Under the pieces are notes generated by a model. The model was not told the origin of the DNA. It ran no database searches and was given only the letters and a program-made list of their open reading frames with translations. The position numbers and the translations under genes were made by a program. 64,000 nt of DNA from Lewinellaceae bacterium (GTDB lineage: Bacteria > Bacteroidota > Bacteroidia > Chitinophagales > Saprospiraceae), in the NCBI GenBank assembly GCA_016713985.1, contig JADJOD010000031.1:1-64000 (forward strand). Direction: 5' to 3'. Numbering within the stretch: position 1 is the first letter of the stretch; each line of letters begins with the position of its first letter. Below, in pieces: positions 56,448-64,000 of the stretch.

Positions 56448-59400
56448 TCAAAATACCGCCCGCACCTGGGCTCTTCCGACGTGAATCACCCGGTTATCTC
56501 CTGTTTTTCGCCCTTCATAATTGAGGCTCAATTGCAGGCTTTTGGACAACTGGCGGTCGAGGTTCAGTCCCCAGAGAAAATTTTTGCCGTCCTGCAGGCC
56601 TTCCAGCATGGTAAAGGCCACCGAAGTATTGGCCTGCCCCGTAAAGTTGATGTCGGTGTACGTGGCTTTGGCGCGCAGCGACGTGGCTGCGCGGAACCCC
56701 TGCGTATTCTGCCGCCCCTGCGGGTTCCAGGTCAATTCGGTATTCCAGTTCGTTTGCCCGGCTTTTTCAGCGCCGGCGAGTTCATTCCGGCTGTTTTGCA
56801 GGCTGAATTGAAAAATAATGCGAAAAACCCGGTTGGGCAACCAACTCAGTTTGGGCCCTGCTTCCCAGCCCCGGATCAAAAAATCACGGCTGGCAAACGC
56901 CTGGTTGTCGCTGCTTTTTTCCGTCAGCGAGGCATCGGCTTCGGCGCTCCATTGTTTCCCGAGATTGAGCCGCCCGTGCAGGGTCCAATCCGTATTGCGC
57001 CGTCGTTCAAAACCGGTGGTCAGCGCCACCTGGCTCCGGTTTTCACCCTGCGCGATGCTTGCGTCCCAGGCCGGGTTGGCGCGGTTGACAAACAATACGT
57101 TGCGGATAGAAGCGGCTACCGTAACCAAAGCGGAGTCCGGCAAAACCAACTGGAAAGGGTTCCAGGGCGACACCCCCTGCACGCCGGCGAAGGTGCGCCG
57201 GTTGATTTGCAGGGTGTTTTGGGTGGAAAAACGGCTCAAAATTCGTCGCCATCTGCGGGTGGAGTTGATCCACAATAAGCGCGGCTCGAGTCGCAGGTTT
57301 TGGTTGAGCAATACGTTGTTCGTGCGGATATAATCGGCGGTAGTCACGGCCACCCGTACATACGTCGCCTGATCCTGAAATACGGCGATTTCCATTTCGT
57401 CGACCTGTAAAATGCTGTCGCGGTTGCGGTCAACCCAGGTGTACTGGCCTTCTCCCGGGTTGACGGCCAAATACGTGAATTCCACTTTGGGGCTCTGGCC
57501 CGAGCCGATTTCATAACCGGTGGTAAAATTGACGGCGTTTTTCCAGGCCGAAAGATTGTAGTCGAGCCGCCCGAGGTAGGTGTTTTGTGGCTCCTGATCG
57601 CTGAGCGCCGGTTCGGTGACCCGCAGCGTCCGGTAGGTGAAGGTCCAGTTGAATTGCTGGAGGATCGCCGGGCCGGTTTTTGGGGCGCTGCGCCAACTTC
57701 CGTTCAAATTGGCCTCGTTTGCAACGGTATTCCTTCGAAAAAGGTCGCCTGCGGGAAAAAAATCGTTGCGTTGGGACAAAAACCCGCCGATCTGCCATGC
57801 CGCCTGCTGATCGGGGGTTTGGAAGTACAGCCGGTACAGGTCGTACCACAAACCGGCGCGGCTGAACGTATCGACACCCGCTGCGCGGCGTTCGTTTTTT
57901 TCACGTTCCGCATAAAGTCCCACCCGCATCAGGGCCCGTTGAGCGGCCGTGTCTTTTTTAAAAAACGTTTTTGAAAAATCCAGTTTCGGGCGGGCAAAAC
58001 GGGTCCGTTCGACGGCGCCGTCGGTCAGCAACAGGTTGATTTCGCCGGAAAATTCGAAACCGCCTTGTTGAAGGCGCCACTGCCCGAAATGCCGCGCGCC
58101 GTTGTACACCCCCTGCCTTCGAAAAGCGCCGAATTCATATTGTCCGCTCCCCCACCCTGTGTTTTGCACGGAAAATCCCCCCCGGGCCAGGTGCTCCGTC
58201 GCGGTATCCCGCGTATTGTCGGTATTCCAGTCGCGTACGAACTCCGCCGGGCGATAGGGGTTCAGCGGTAAAAAAGCCCGGTCGGTGTATTCGTAATTGG
58301 CGTAAGCGCGGCCCTGCCATTGTTTTCCATTAAACAGGTTCTGCCGGATACCGAGCGCAGTGGCGCCGCCAAAATTATTTCCGTCGTCTATGGGAGAATA
58401 CCGGTTGAGGTCGCGGTTGCTGAGGGCTACTTCGGCGCGCAGCTGCGCCCCCCGGAATGGCTGGAACTCGCCACCCAAGGCGTATAACTGCCTCAATTCA
58501 GGGGCAACCAAACGTACAACCGGCTCAAAATTGCCCGTTGGCTGGCAGGTAAGCGGGTCGGGCGGCGACCAGCGCAGTACCCGCCCGTTGGCGGCGGTAA
58601 GCGCCAGCACGTAGTTGCCCTGCCCCTGCGGCACTTCCGTGAACAGGGCGGCGTATCGCGCCGAATCGGGGTTCGTGCTGTAAATCAAAACAGGCGTCAG
58701 GGCGCCGCACACCAACGTATCCTGTATCTTGTACAGTACTCGACCGGGATCGAAGCCGGCCAGGGTATCGATGCCCGACGCAAAGGCATTGCGCAGGTTG
58801 TCGCCGGTTTCGGCCAGGCGCCGGCGTTCTTCCAGGGACAACTCCTGTGCGCCGCCGCTGTTACGGGAGTCCTGCTCGGAATAAAAATTGAAATAAATGC
58901 GGCTGTTTTGTTTGCTCCAGGCGGTGTTGGCCGCGAGTGTGGAGCGCAGGTAAGTCTGCACCGTATATTCAAATTCGATGATCACCCTGCTGTCTTTGGT
59001 GATCAGTTTCCGCGGCGTAAACGTGACTTCACCCAGGTTATAGTCGACGATATAATGGTCTTCCAGCCCCCTGCGAAGCAGTTGGCCGTCGACAAAAACC
59101 TTTTCCGTACCCGCCAATACAATGATAAAACGTTCACCTTCAGCACCTTGCAGCCTGTACGGCCCCTGGTTGCCTTCCTGCCCCTGGATGATTTGCCGGG
59201 CGAATTTCCCCCTCGATACGGCAGCGGCGGCGCGTACACGAAGCGTATCGGTCGCCTTCACGCCCCCCTGATATTCCACCATCGCGCCTTGCAGGCGTTT
59301 AAAATAATTGGAAAAATAGCCCGCAGGGCGGGGCAGATCGTAGTCGCCGGCCGTCAGAACGGTATTTTTTTTCTTCAACTGGATGAATATCCGGTCAAAC

Positions 59401-60041
59401 TCCTGCAACTGCCGCGTAGTGCCGTCGGGTTGGAGTGGAATGGAATTATCCGACAAGGCTGCTCGCAGTTCGAGGTCGTTGCCGAGTTTGCCATTTAATT
59501 GCAGGTTCAGGTTGGAATTGAACACCAGGTTCTGGCTGTTGCCGAAGGACAATCCGCGGGTATAAGCGCCGCTGGAAACAACTCCGCCGCCGGCCCAGGG
59601 GTTCGTAGCGGGTTCGTAAGGTGAATAGTCGAATTCGATGGCATCGGGGCGCAAGTTCCGGCGTATCGAGGCCGTATCGAGGCGGCTGATTTTTGCAGAA
59701 AGATTCACCGGAAGCACCCGGTACGTGATCCGGAAAGTTTTACACTGGTTACAGGCCGATCGCAAGCCGGCGGTGTCGACCAGCAGCCGGTTGTTGTGCA
59801 GGGAAAAATATTGGAGATCAATGGGTTGTGCGGAAACCGAATCAACGACGGAAATCAAAGGCAACAGGATCGTAAGGGAATCGGGGGTATGGACCGGCAC
59901 GCCGGCGGGCAACGTACGGGTACGCAGGTTGGAAAACTCGCCGGGTTGTTGCGCGGCAGCCGGCAAAAACAGGGCCGACATGACCGCGAGCAGGGCGATT
60001 CGCAACGGGAAAGGACAGATCGTTTGTGTGTTATCCAGCAA
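56448..60041 (-). CDS. Large outer membrane beta-barrel protein
   Basis: 1197 residues with a signal peptide (CPFPLRIALLAVMSALFLPAAAQ). The N-terminal part is beta-rich with a two-Cys element (CNQCKTFRITYRVLPV) and a GLSFGNSQNLVFNSNLNLQLNGKL segment. Most of the chain is alternating aromatic strands (for example QGRAYANYEYTDRAFLP) typical of a large barrel, ending in an aromatic residue (RAVF), as outer membrane proteins do. I cannot name the family. The frame is intact over 3.6 kb. It lies between the SpoIIM-like gene and a small lipoprotein gene, which may be a partner. Confidence 0.75.
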   Translation of the reverse strand: MLDNTQTICPFPLRIALLAVMSALFLPAAAQQPGEFSNLRTRTLPAGVPVHTPDSLTILLPLISVVDSVSAQPIDLQYFSLHNNRLLVDTAGLRSACNQCKTFRITYRVLPVNLSAKISRLDTASIRRNLRPDAIEFDYSPYEPATNPWAGGGVVSSGAYTRGLSFGNSQNLVFNSNLNLQLNGKLGNDLELRAALSDNSIPLQPDGTTRQLQEFDRIFIQLKKKNTVLTAGDYDLPRPAGYFSNYFKRLQGAMVEYQGGVKATDTLRVRAAAAVSRGKFARQIIQGQEGNQGPYRLQGAEGERFIIVLAGTEKVFVDGQLLRRGLEDHYIVDYNLGEVTFTPRKLITKDSRVIIEFEYTVQTYLRSTLAANTAWSKQNSRIYFNFYSEQDSRNSGGAQELSLEERRRLAETGDNLRNAFASGIDTLAGFDPGRVLYKIQDTLVCGALTPVLIYSTNPDSARYAALFTEVPQGQGNYVLALTAANGRVLRWSPPDPLTCQPTGNFEPVVRLVAPELRQLYALGGEFQPFRGAQLRAEVALSNRDLNRYSPIDDGNNFGGATALGIRQNLFNGKQWQGRAYANYEYTDRAFLPLNPYRPAEFVRDWNTDNTRDTATEHLARGGFSVQNTGWGSGQYEFGAFRRQGVYNGARHFGQWRLQQGGFEFSGEINLLLTDGAVERTRFARPKLDFSKTFFKKDTAAQRALMRVGLYAEREKNERRAAGVDTFSRAGLWYDLYRLYFQTPDQQAAWQIGGFLSQRNDFFPAGDLFRRNTVANEANLNGSWRSAPKTGPAILQQFNWTFTYRTLRVTEPALSDQEPQNTYLGRLDYNLSAWKNAVNFTTGYEIGSGQSPKVEFTYLAVNPGEGQYTWVDRNRDSILQVDEMEIAVFQDQATYVRVAVTTADYIRTNNVLLNQNLRLEPRLLWINSTRRWRRILSRFSTQNTLQINRRTFAGVQGVSPWNPFQLVLPDSALVTVAASIRNVLFVNRANPAWDASIAQGENRSQVALTTGFERRRNTDWTLHGRLNLGKQWSAEADASLTEKSSDNQAFASRDFLIRGWEAGPKLSWLPNRVFRIIFQFSLQNSRNELAGAEKAGQTNWNTELTWNPQGRQNTQGFRAATSLRAKATYTDINFTGQANTSVAFTMLEGLQDGKNFLWGLNLDRQLSKSLQLSLNYEGRKTGDNRVIHVGRAQVRAVF

Positions 60042-60093
60042 AATTCGGAATCGAGATGCCCGAAAGGTGTATTTGAAAGGGTTTCAGTTGCCT

Positions 60094-60408
60094 CTACCGC
60101 TCAAAAAGTGGTTTGACCGACAGGGAGTCAATCGGAAGAACCGGTTGGGGTTTGAACGGCCGTACGGGCCGGATGCGTGAAAGAGAGTCGCTGACATCCA
60201 GCAGTGCCTCCGCCTGTAAAAGAGAATCGACGATATGTTCGGCATCGGCCAGCAAAACCTCCCGGCATTTGGCCTTTTCCTTCTCCCGGAAAGCTGCCAC
60301 CCGTTCCGCCACCTTTTCATCAATCAACCTGCTTTTGTCGGATCTGCAGGCCGCCTGTACGAACAGCCCGCACACCAGCATCAGCAATATCCCGATTTTA
60401 TTGAACAT
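60094..60408 (-). CDS. Small predicted lipoprotein
   Basis: 104 residues with lipoprotein signal MFNKIGILLMLVCGLFVQAAC. The mature part is a charged amphipathic helix (DEKVAERVAAFREKEKAKCREVLLADAEHIVDSLLQ) and a proline-rich tail. It is the first gene of the five-gene minus-strand operon (this gene, outer membrane barrel, SpoIIM-like, DUF4129, hemW). It may assist the barrel protein. No family is recognised. Confidence 0.72.
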   Translation of the reverse strand: MFNKIGILLMLVCGLFVQAACRSDKSRLIDEKVAERVAAFREKEKAKCREVLLADAEHIVDSLLQAEALLDVSDSLSRIRPVRPFKPQPVLPIDSLSVKPLFER

Positions 60409-60557
60409 GAATCCGTGTTTTGTGTTTTTAATCCCAGAATTGAATTATTTTTGTGGCGAAGTTATCACCGAAACCGGGTGCTTTTTTCAAAAAAATTACC
60501 TAACAATACTATTCGGGGAGGAGTGTTATTTTTAATTAATTTTTTTTGGCGCCGGGG

Positions 60558-60587
60558 TTGCAACTTATAAAAACTGCTTTATCTTTG
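60558..60587 (+). promoter_or_regulatory. Promoter of the structured leader or ncRNA
   Basis: TTG at 60558-60560 and TATCTTTG at 60580-60587 are 19 bp apart and fit the Bacteroidota consensus. No coding start follows for about 300 bp, so the transcript begins with a long noncoding region. The 150 bp before it, back to the lipoprotein gene, show nothing else. Confidence 0.75.
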
Positions 60588-60593
60588 TGCCGT

Positions 60594-60801
60594 CAGCGTT
60601 GAATAACGTGGATAAAACTCGAAAAGGCTTATACGCTTCGAATACCTTTAGTATCCTGGTTTTGGCCTTTTCCAATTTCCGCGAAAGCGGGATCAATGAA
60701 AGAAAAAGTCGCTTTATAGCGTTTACTTAAGATTGTTTTCATTTGGTTTTTTGGGGTTATACAGGGTGCTACTGAGTAATCAGTCGGTGCCCTGTTTTTT
60801 T
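60594..60801 (+). ncRNA. Candidate structured RNA upstream of hemB
   Basis: From the predicted start near 60594 the sequence forms several hairpins: CCGC-GAAA-GCGG with a GNRA tetraloop (about 60678-60690), CGCT-TTAT-AGCG (about 60710-60721), and a terminal stem with an internal loop (CAGGG...CCCTG, 60762-60794) followed by T7. The size of about 200 nt, promoter and terminator suggest an independent small RNA or an attenuated leader of hemB. I cannot match it to a named RNA family. A short minus-strand frame crosses it but is not convincing. Confidence 0.55.
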
Positions 60802-60821
60802 GTATGTTTTCTATTTTAAAG

Positions 60822-60862
60822 GGGAACAAAATCGGGAGATACCTGATTTTGTTCCCTTTTTT
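60822..60862 (+). terminator. Second terminator or attenuator 25 bp before hemB
   Basis: A 12-bp perfect stem (GGGAACAAAATC with its complement, 60822-60856) is followed by T6 (60857-60862). It sits just in front of the hemB ATG at 60887, in line with the leader RNA, so hemB transcription must either pass it or start inside this short gap. Confidence 0.85.
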
Positions 60863-60886
60863 ATTCCGGAACAACTTTAATAACTG

Positions 60887-61867
60887 ATGATGCTTCGTCG
60901 CCCGCGCCGCAACCGCCAATCTGCCGCCATTCGGGGAATGGCCGCTGAAACCCACCTGACCGTACAACACCTGGTTTTTCCACTATTTGTGCTGGATGGC
61001 GCGAATATCCGGACTGAAATTCATTCCCTGCCCGGCATTTTCCGCTTTTCACCCGACAATCTGTTCCGGGAGATCGAATCCTGCATGGAGTTGGGACTGC
61101 GCAATTTTGTCGTGTTCCCGGCCGTGGCCGACGGTTTAAAAGACACCACTGCGACGTACAGCTATTCGCCCGATAATTTTTATCTCAAAATGGCGCGTGC
61201 GATCAAATCGCGTTTTCCGGAATGTTGCCTGATCAGCGACGTGGCGATGGACCCCTACAGTTCCGACGGGCACGACGGGCTGGTGCGCAACGGCGAGATC
61301 GTGAACGACGACAGCCTGCCCATCCTCGCGCAGATGTCGGTGGCCCAGGCAGAAGCGGGATTTGATCTGCTCGGGCCTTCGGATATGATGGACGGCAGGG
61401 TCGGGTTTATCCGACAGGAACTTGATAAACAAGGGTTTACAAAAACCGGCATCCTCGCGTACACGGCCAAATACGCCAGCGCCATGTACGGTCCGTTTCG
61501 GGATGCGCTGGACTCCGCGCCCAAAAGCGGGGATAAAAAAAGTTACCAGATGAACCCGGCAAACAAACGGGAGGCACTGATCGAGGCCGAACTCGACACC
61601 TTGGAAGGTGCGGATATGCTCATGGTAAAACCGGCCTTGCATTACCTCGACGTGATCCACCTGTTAAAAGAAAACAGCCGGCTTCCCATTGCCGCCTACC
61701 ATGTCAGCGGCGAATGCGCCATGCTCCGGGCGGCCTGCAACAACGGCTGGCTCGACTTCGGGCGCGCCATGCCCGAAGCACTGCTGAGCATCCGCCGAAC
61801 GAACGCCGACGTGATCCTGACGTATTTTGCCAAGGAGTTTGCGATGATGTTTCCGGGGGGTGTTTGA
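60887..61867 (+). CDS. hemB: Porphobilinogen synthase
   Basis: 326 residues. The enzyme condenses two 5-aminolevulinate molecules. The Schiff-base lysines lie in AYTAKYASAM (K195) and MLMVKPAL (K248). The metal-site segment DVAMDPYSSDGHDG (118-131) has Asp in place of the Cys ligands, pointing to the Mg-dependent, zinc-free type. It starts MMLRRPRRNRQSAAIRGM. Expression may be controlled by the terminator hairpin 25 bp upstream. It serves the same pathway as hemD at 33167. Confidence 0.95.
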   Translation: MMLRRPRRNRQSAAIRGMAAETHLTVQHLVFPLFVLDGANIRTEIHSLPGIFRFSPDNLFREIESCMELGLRNFVVFPAVADGLKDTTATYSYSPDNFYLKMARAIKSRFPECCLISDVAMDPYSSDGHDGLVRNGEIVNDDSLPILAQMSVAQAEAGFDLLGPSDMMDGRVGFIRQELDKQGFTKTGILAYTAKYASAMYGPFRDALDSAPKSGDKKSYQMNPANKREALIEAELDTLEGADMLMVKPALHYLDVIHLLKENSRLPIAAYHVSGECAMLRAACNNGWLDFGRAMPEALLSIRRTNADVILTYFAKEFAMMFPGGV

Positions 61868-61881
61868 GCATCAGAGGGGCC

Positions 61882-63488
61882 TCAAAACATATACCCAAAC
61901 AACTTCTTCTTCTTTTTCGCACCCTTTTTTGTCTTTTTCACATACACCGGTTCGCTGCTGTAACTTTCCACGTTGACCCGGTTGTAGGCCACCACCACGT
62001 AGGTATAATAACCTTCCGAGGCCGTTTGGTCTTCAAAAATCCATTTTTCCGAATAAAACGGCGTGGTAACGAGCAGGTTGTACGGGTCGCGCATATCGCC
62101 GACCGCCTCTCCGTCGAAGCGGTAAATGGCAAAGTAGTAGGGCATTTCTTCGCCGGAAAGTATGTCGCACACGTGCCAGGCCAGTTTGACGGAGCTGGGT
62201 GATCCTTTCACCCGGCATATCTGCGGTGTGGCGGGTGGTACCTTTGCCAGGGCCGGCATTCCGGGTACCAGGGCCGGCAAATGATAGGAAAGGTTCATCA
62301 GGGTATCCCGAACACCCAGCGGATTGCGCAGCAAGGGTTTTACGGAGTAAAAAATACTGCCTTGTACGTTCGGGTTGGCGCGATTCAGCGCAAGTTGGCG
62401 GCTGATCTGCCCGGGTTGGTTCCAGTTGGCGTCGTTCGGGCTGTTTGCGATTTTATACGCCGCATGGCCGATATACAACTGGCGTCCGTAGGTGTGTTTG
62501 CTCCACCAGTCCACTAATTTTTCGTAATCGGCGGGTGGAAAACCGATACTCCAGTATATCTGCGGGGCCACGTAGTCGATCCAGCCGTTTTTCAGCCAAA
62601 GCAGCACGTCGGCATACAGGTCGTCGTAGCAGGTGATGCCGGCCCGGGTGTCCGAGCCGTTGACGGGGTCTTTGTCGGCATTTCGCCACACCCCGAACGG
62701 GCCGATGCCGAACCGAACGTAGGGTTTATATTTTCTGATCGTTTGGGATACACTTTCGACTAATTTGTTCACATTATCGCGTCGCCAGTCTTCAATATTG
62801 GTAAAACCATGCGGATTGGCGGCAAACTCGTTGTAGTCGTTCAGCGACTCGCCCTGTTCCTTGTACGGATAAAAATAGTCGTCGAAATGAATACCGTCGA
62901 CATCGTAGCGCAGAATGATATCGCGTACCACGTTTACGAGGTATTGCCTGACGTACGCATTGGCCGGGTTGAAATACCAGCGCCTGCCATATTTGAAAAA
63001 CCATTGCTGCCGCAACGAGGCCGGGAACGAGCGCAGCGGGTGAATGAGTGAAAGATTGGCCGTATCGAGGTCCCAGGTAGCGCGGTAAGGGTTGAGCCAG
63101 GCGTGGAATTCCATGTGCCGGTCGTGCGCTGCTTTGACCATATATTGTAACGGATCGTAGGAGGAATCGGCGGGTGGAAGGCCCTGTTCTCCGGTTAAAA
63201 ACTTGCTCCAGGGAACGGTAGGCGATTTGTAAAAGCATCACCTGCGGGGCGAATCTGCACAAACACGGCATTCATGTTCATGGCCCGGAGCACGTCGAGC
63301 AAACTGTCAAATTCCACCTTCTGGCGTTCTATGGGCAAACCCGGTTTCGAAGGCAAGTCGATATTCGCCACCGTAGCAATCCATGCGCCGCGCATTTCGG
63401 CCATCGGCGGCTGTGCCCAAAGTGTTGTTTGCTGAAAAAACAGAAAAAATAGGAAAGCAAGGGTCGTTAAGCGATAAGCAGGCGTCAT
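61882..63488 (-). CDS. GH10-like (DUF187) glycoside hydrolase with C-terminal FnIII-like domain, one frameshift
   Basis: About 535 residues. The signal peptide (LAFLFFLFFQQTTLWAQ) is followed by EMRGAWIATVANIDLPSKPG and the barrel of the family-10-like hydrolases (MNAVFVQIRPAGDAF, EFHAWLNPYRATW, DVDGIHFDDYFYPY, FGIGPFGVWRN, IDYVAPQIYWSIG). A C-terminal FnIII-like domain (VKLAWHVCDILSGEEMPYYFAIYRF) ends in a very basic KKTKKGAKKKKKLFGYMF tail. The frame slips once in the A4 run at 63231-63234, and the pieces join as GDAFYKSPTVPW. A role in cell wall or polysaccharide cleavage is likely. Confidence 0.88.
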
Positions 63489-63544
63489 AACATTTCGGTT
63501 TGCGGTAAAAGTAGCGGATATGTCTGAAATGCAAAGGGTTTCGG

Positions 63545-63775
63545 GGTTTAAGGGTTTAAGGGTTTAAGGGTTTAAGGGTTTAAGGGTTTAAGGGTTTAAG
63601 GGTTTCGCGTTGTTTGAAATGTTTTATCGGTACAAATGGAAAATGAATTTCGGACTTTTGCCGTAAAATTATTTTTCCACTCCGAAATCCTAAAAAAAAC
63701 CTCACCAACCCTGAAACCTTTAAACCCTTAAACCCTTAAACCCCGAAACCTTTAACCCCGAAACCCTTAAACCTT
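63545..63775. repeat. Inverted octamer array
   Basis: Seven perfect GGTTTAAG units (63545-63600) and, about 110 bp later, a complementary set of AAACCCTT/CGAAACC units (about 63715-63775) face each other. They can pair into a hairpin with a long loop. The right arm ends 6 bp before the lpxD ATG. No gene lies between the arms. Confidence 0.9.
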
Positions 63776-63781
63776 TGACGC

Positions 63782-64000
63782 ATGAAATTTCCGCAACCCA
63801 TTCCAGTAAACGAACTTGCCAGGCGGCTGAACGCCAGCGCGGTGATCGGCGACACAAATCTTGTTGCCACCGGCATCAACGAAATCCACAAGGTAGAGCC
63901 GGGGGATGTCGCGTTTTCCGACGTAAAAAAATATTTTGACAAGACCCTGCGCAGCGCCGCAAGCGTCATTTTGTTAAACGAAGCGGCCGAATGCCCACCG
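63782..64000 (+). CDS. lpxD: UDP-3-O-acylglucosamine N-acyltransferase LpxD, N-terminal part
   Basis: The gene runs off the window after 73 codons. The start FPQPIPVNELARRLNASAVIGD and the segment GINEIHKVEPGDVAFSDVKKYFDKTL match the LpxD N-terminal uridine-binding domain, which precedes the hexapeptide-repeat acyltransferase domain (outside the window). It acts in lipid A synthesis. A second LpxD-like paralogue is common in this phylum, so this could be either copy. Confidence 0.8.
   Translation, partial: MKFPQPIPVNELARRLNASAVIGDTNLVATGINEIHKVEPGDVAFSDVKKYFDKTLRSAASVILLNEAAECPP

Noticed and set aside
60629..60742. Short minus-strand frame starting MKTILSKRYKATF
   Set aside because: It lies across the structured, promoter-driven plus-strand RNA region; composition and lack of a start context make coding unlikely.

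Overview
The window looks like a chromosomal segment of a Bacteroidota bacterium, most likely Saprospiria-like. The evidence is the DUF4271-hemD pair, type IX secretion (T9SS) C-terminal domains, TAnnTTTG/TTTG promoters spaced 17-19 bp, the long Bacteroidota form of NusB, stage II sporulation M and DUF4129 membrane proteins, and a moderately high GC content. At least 18 reading frames are broken by single-base indels, often in homopolymers and often in housekeeping genes (purA, kdgK, amt). This pattern fits an unpolished long-read assembly better than mass pseudogenisation, so I give repaired gene extents and state where each shift lies.

Layout. 1-4165: a defence-like remnant made of the C-terminus of a DNA methyltransferase, a translationally coupled UvrD-type helicase with a degenerate nuclease insertion, a G-rich insert, a truncated copy of the helicase 5' end and a 21-bp tandem array. 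4356-5704: ammonium transporter. 5780-11748: hexuronate catabolism (eda and kdgK divergent from a DUF1080 protein, an MFS transporter and uxuA). 12051-19371: nusB, a T9SS cargo, a heptose kinase, an MBL hydrolase, an acyl-CoA dehydrogenase, a lipoprotein and rarA. 19688-26223: lipoproteins and an M14 peptidase, interrupted by two cassettes (a toxin-antitoxin pair and T9SS cargo genes), each bounded by a long direct repeat of the 3' end of the upstream gene. 26349-33949: TolC and adaptor efflux parts, purA, DUF4271, hemD. 34102-37648: a promoter-driven two-gene conflict system (SIR2-like/TIR-like protein plus membrane-anchored nSTAND1 NTPase). 37756-43177: serA, WD40 protein and hypothetical genes. 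43219-49354: a two-gene operon of an EAD11-like membrane protein and a WG-repeat protein. 49463-64000: gpmI, a helix-hairpin-helix protein, mscL, a five-gene membrane operon ending in hemW, a structured leader or ncRNA ahead of hemB, a GH10-like hydrolase and the start of lpxD.

The most interesting material is (1) the SIR2/TIR-nSTAND1 pair, whose SIR2 histidine motif appears changed; (2) the cassettes flanked by 59-74 bp copies of host-gene termini with no visible integrase or transposase; (3) the EAD11-WG operon; (4) the terminator-rich structured region ahead of hemB; and (5) heptamer and octamer minisatellites placed at gene ends and, once, inside a methyltransferase gene.
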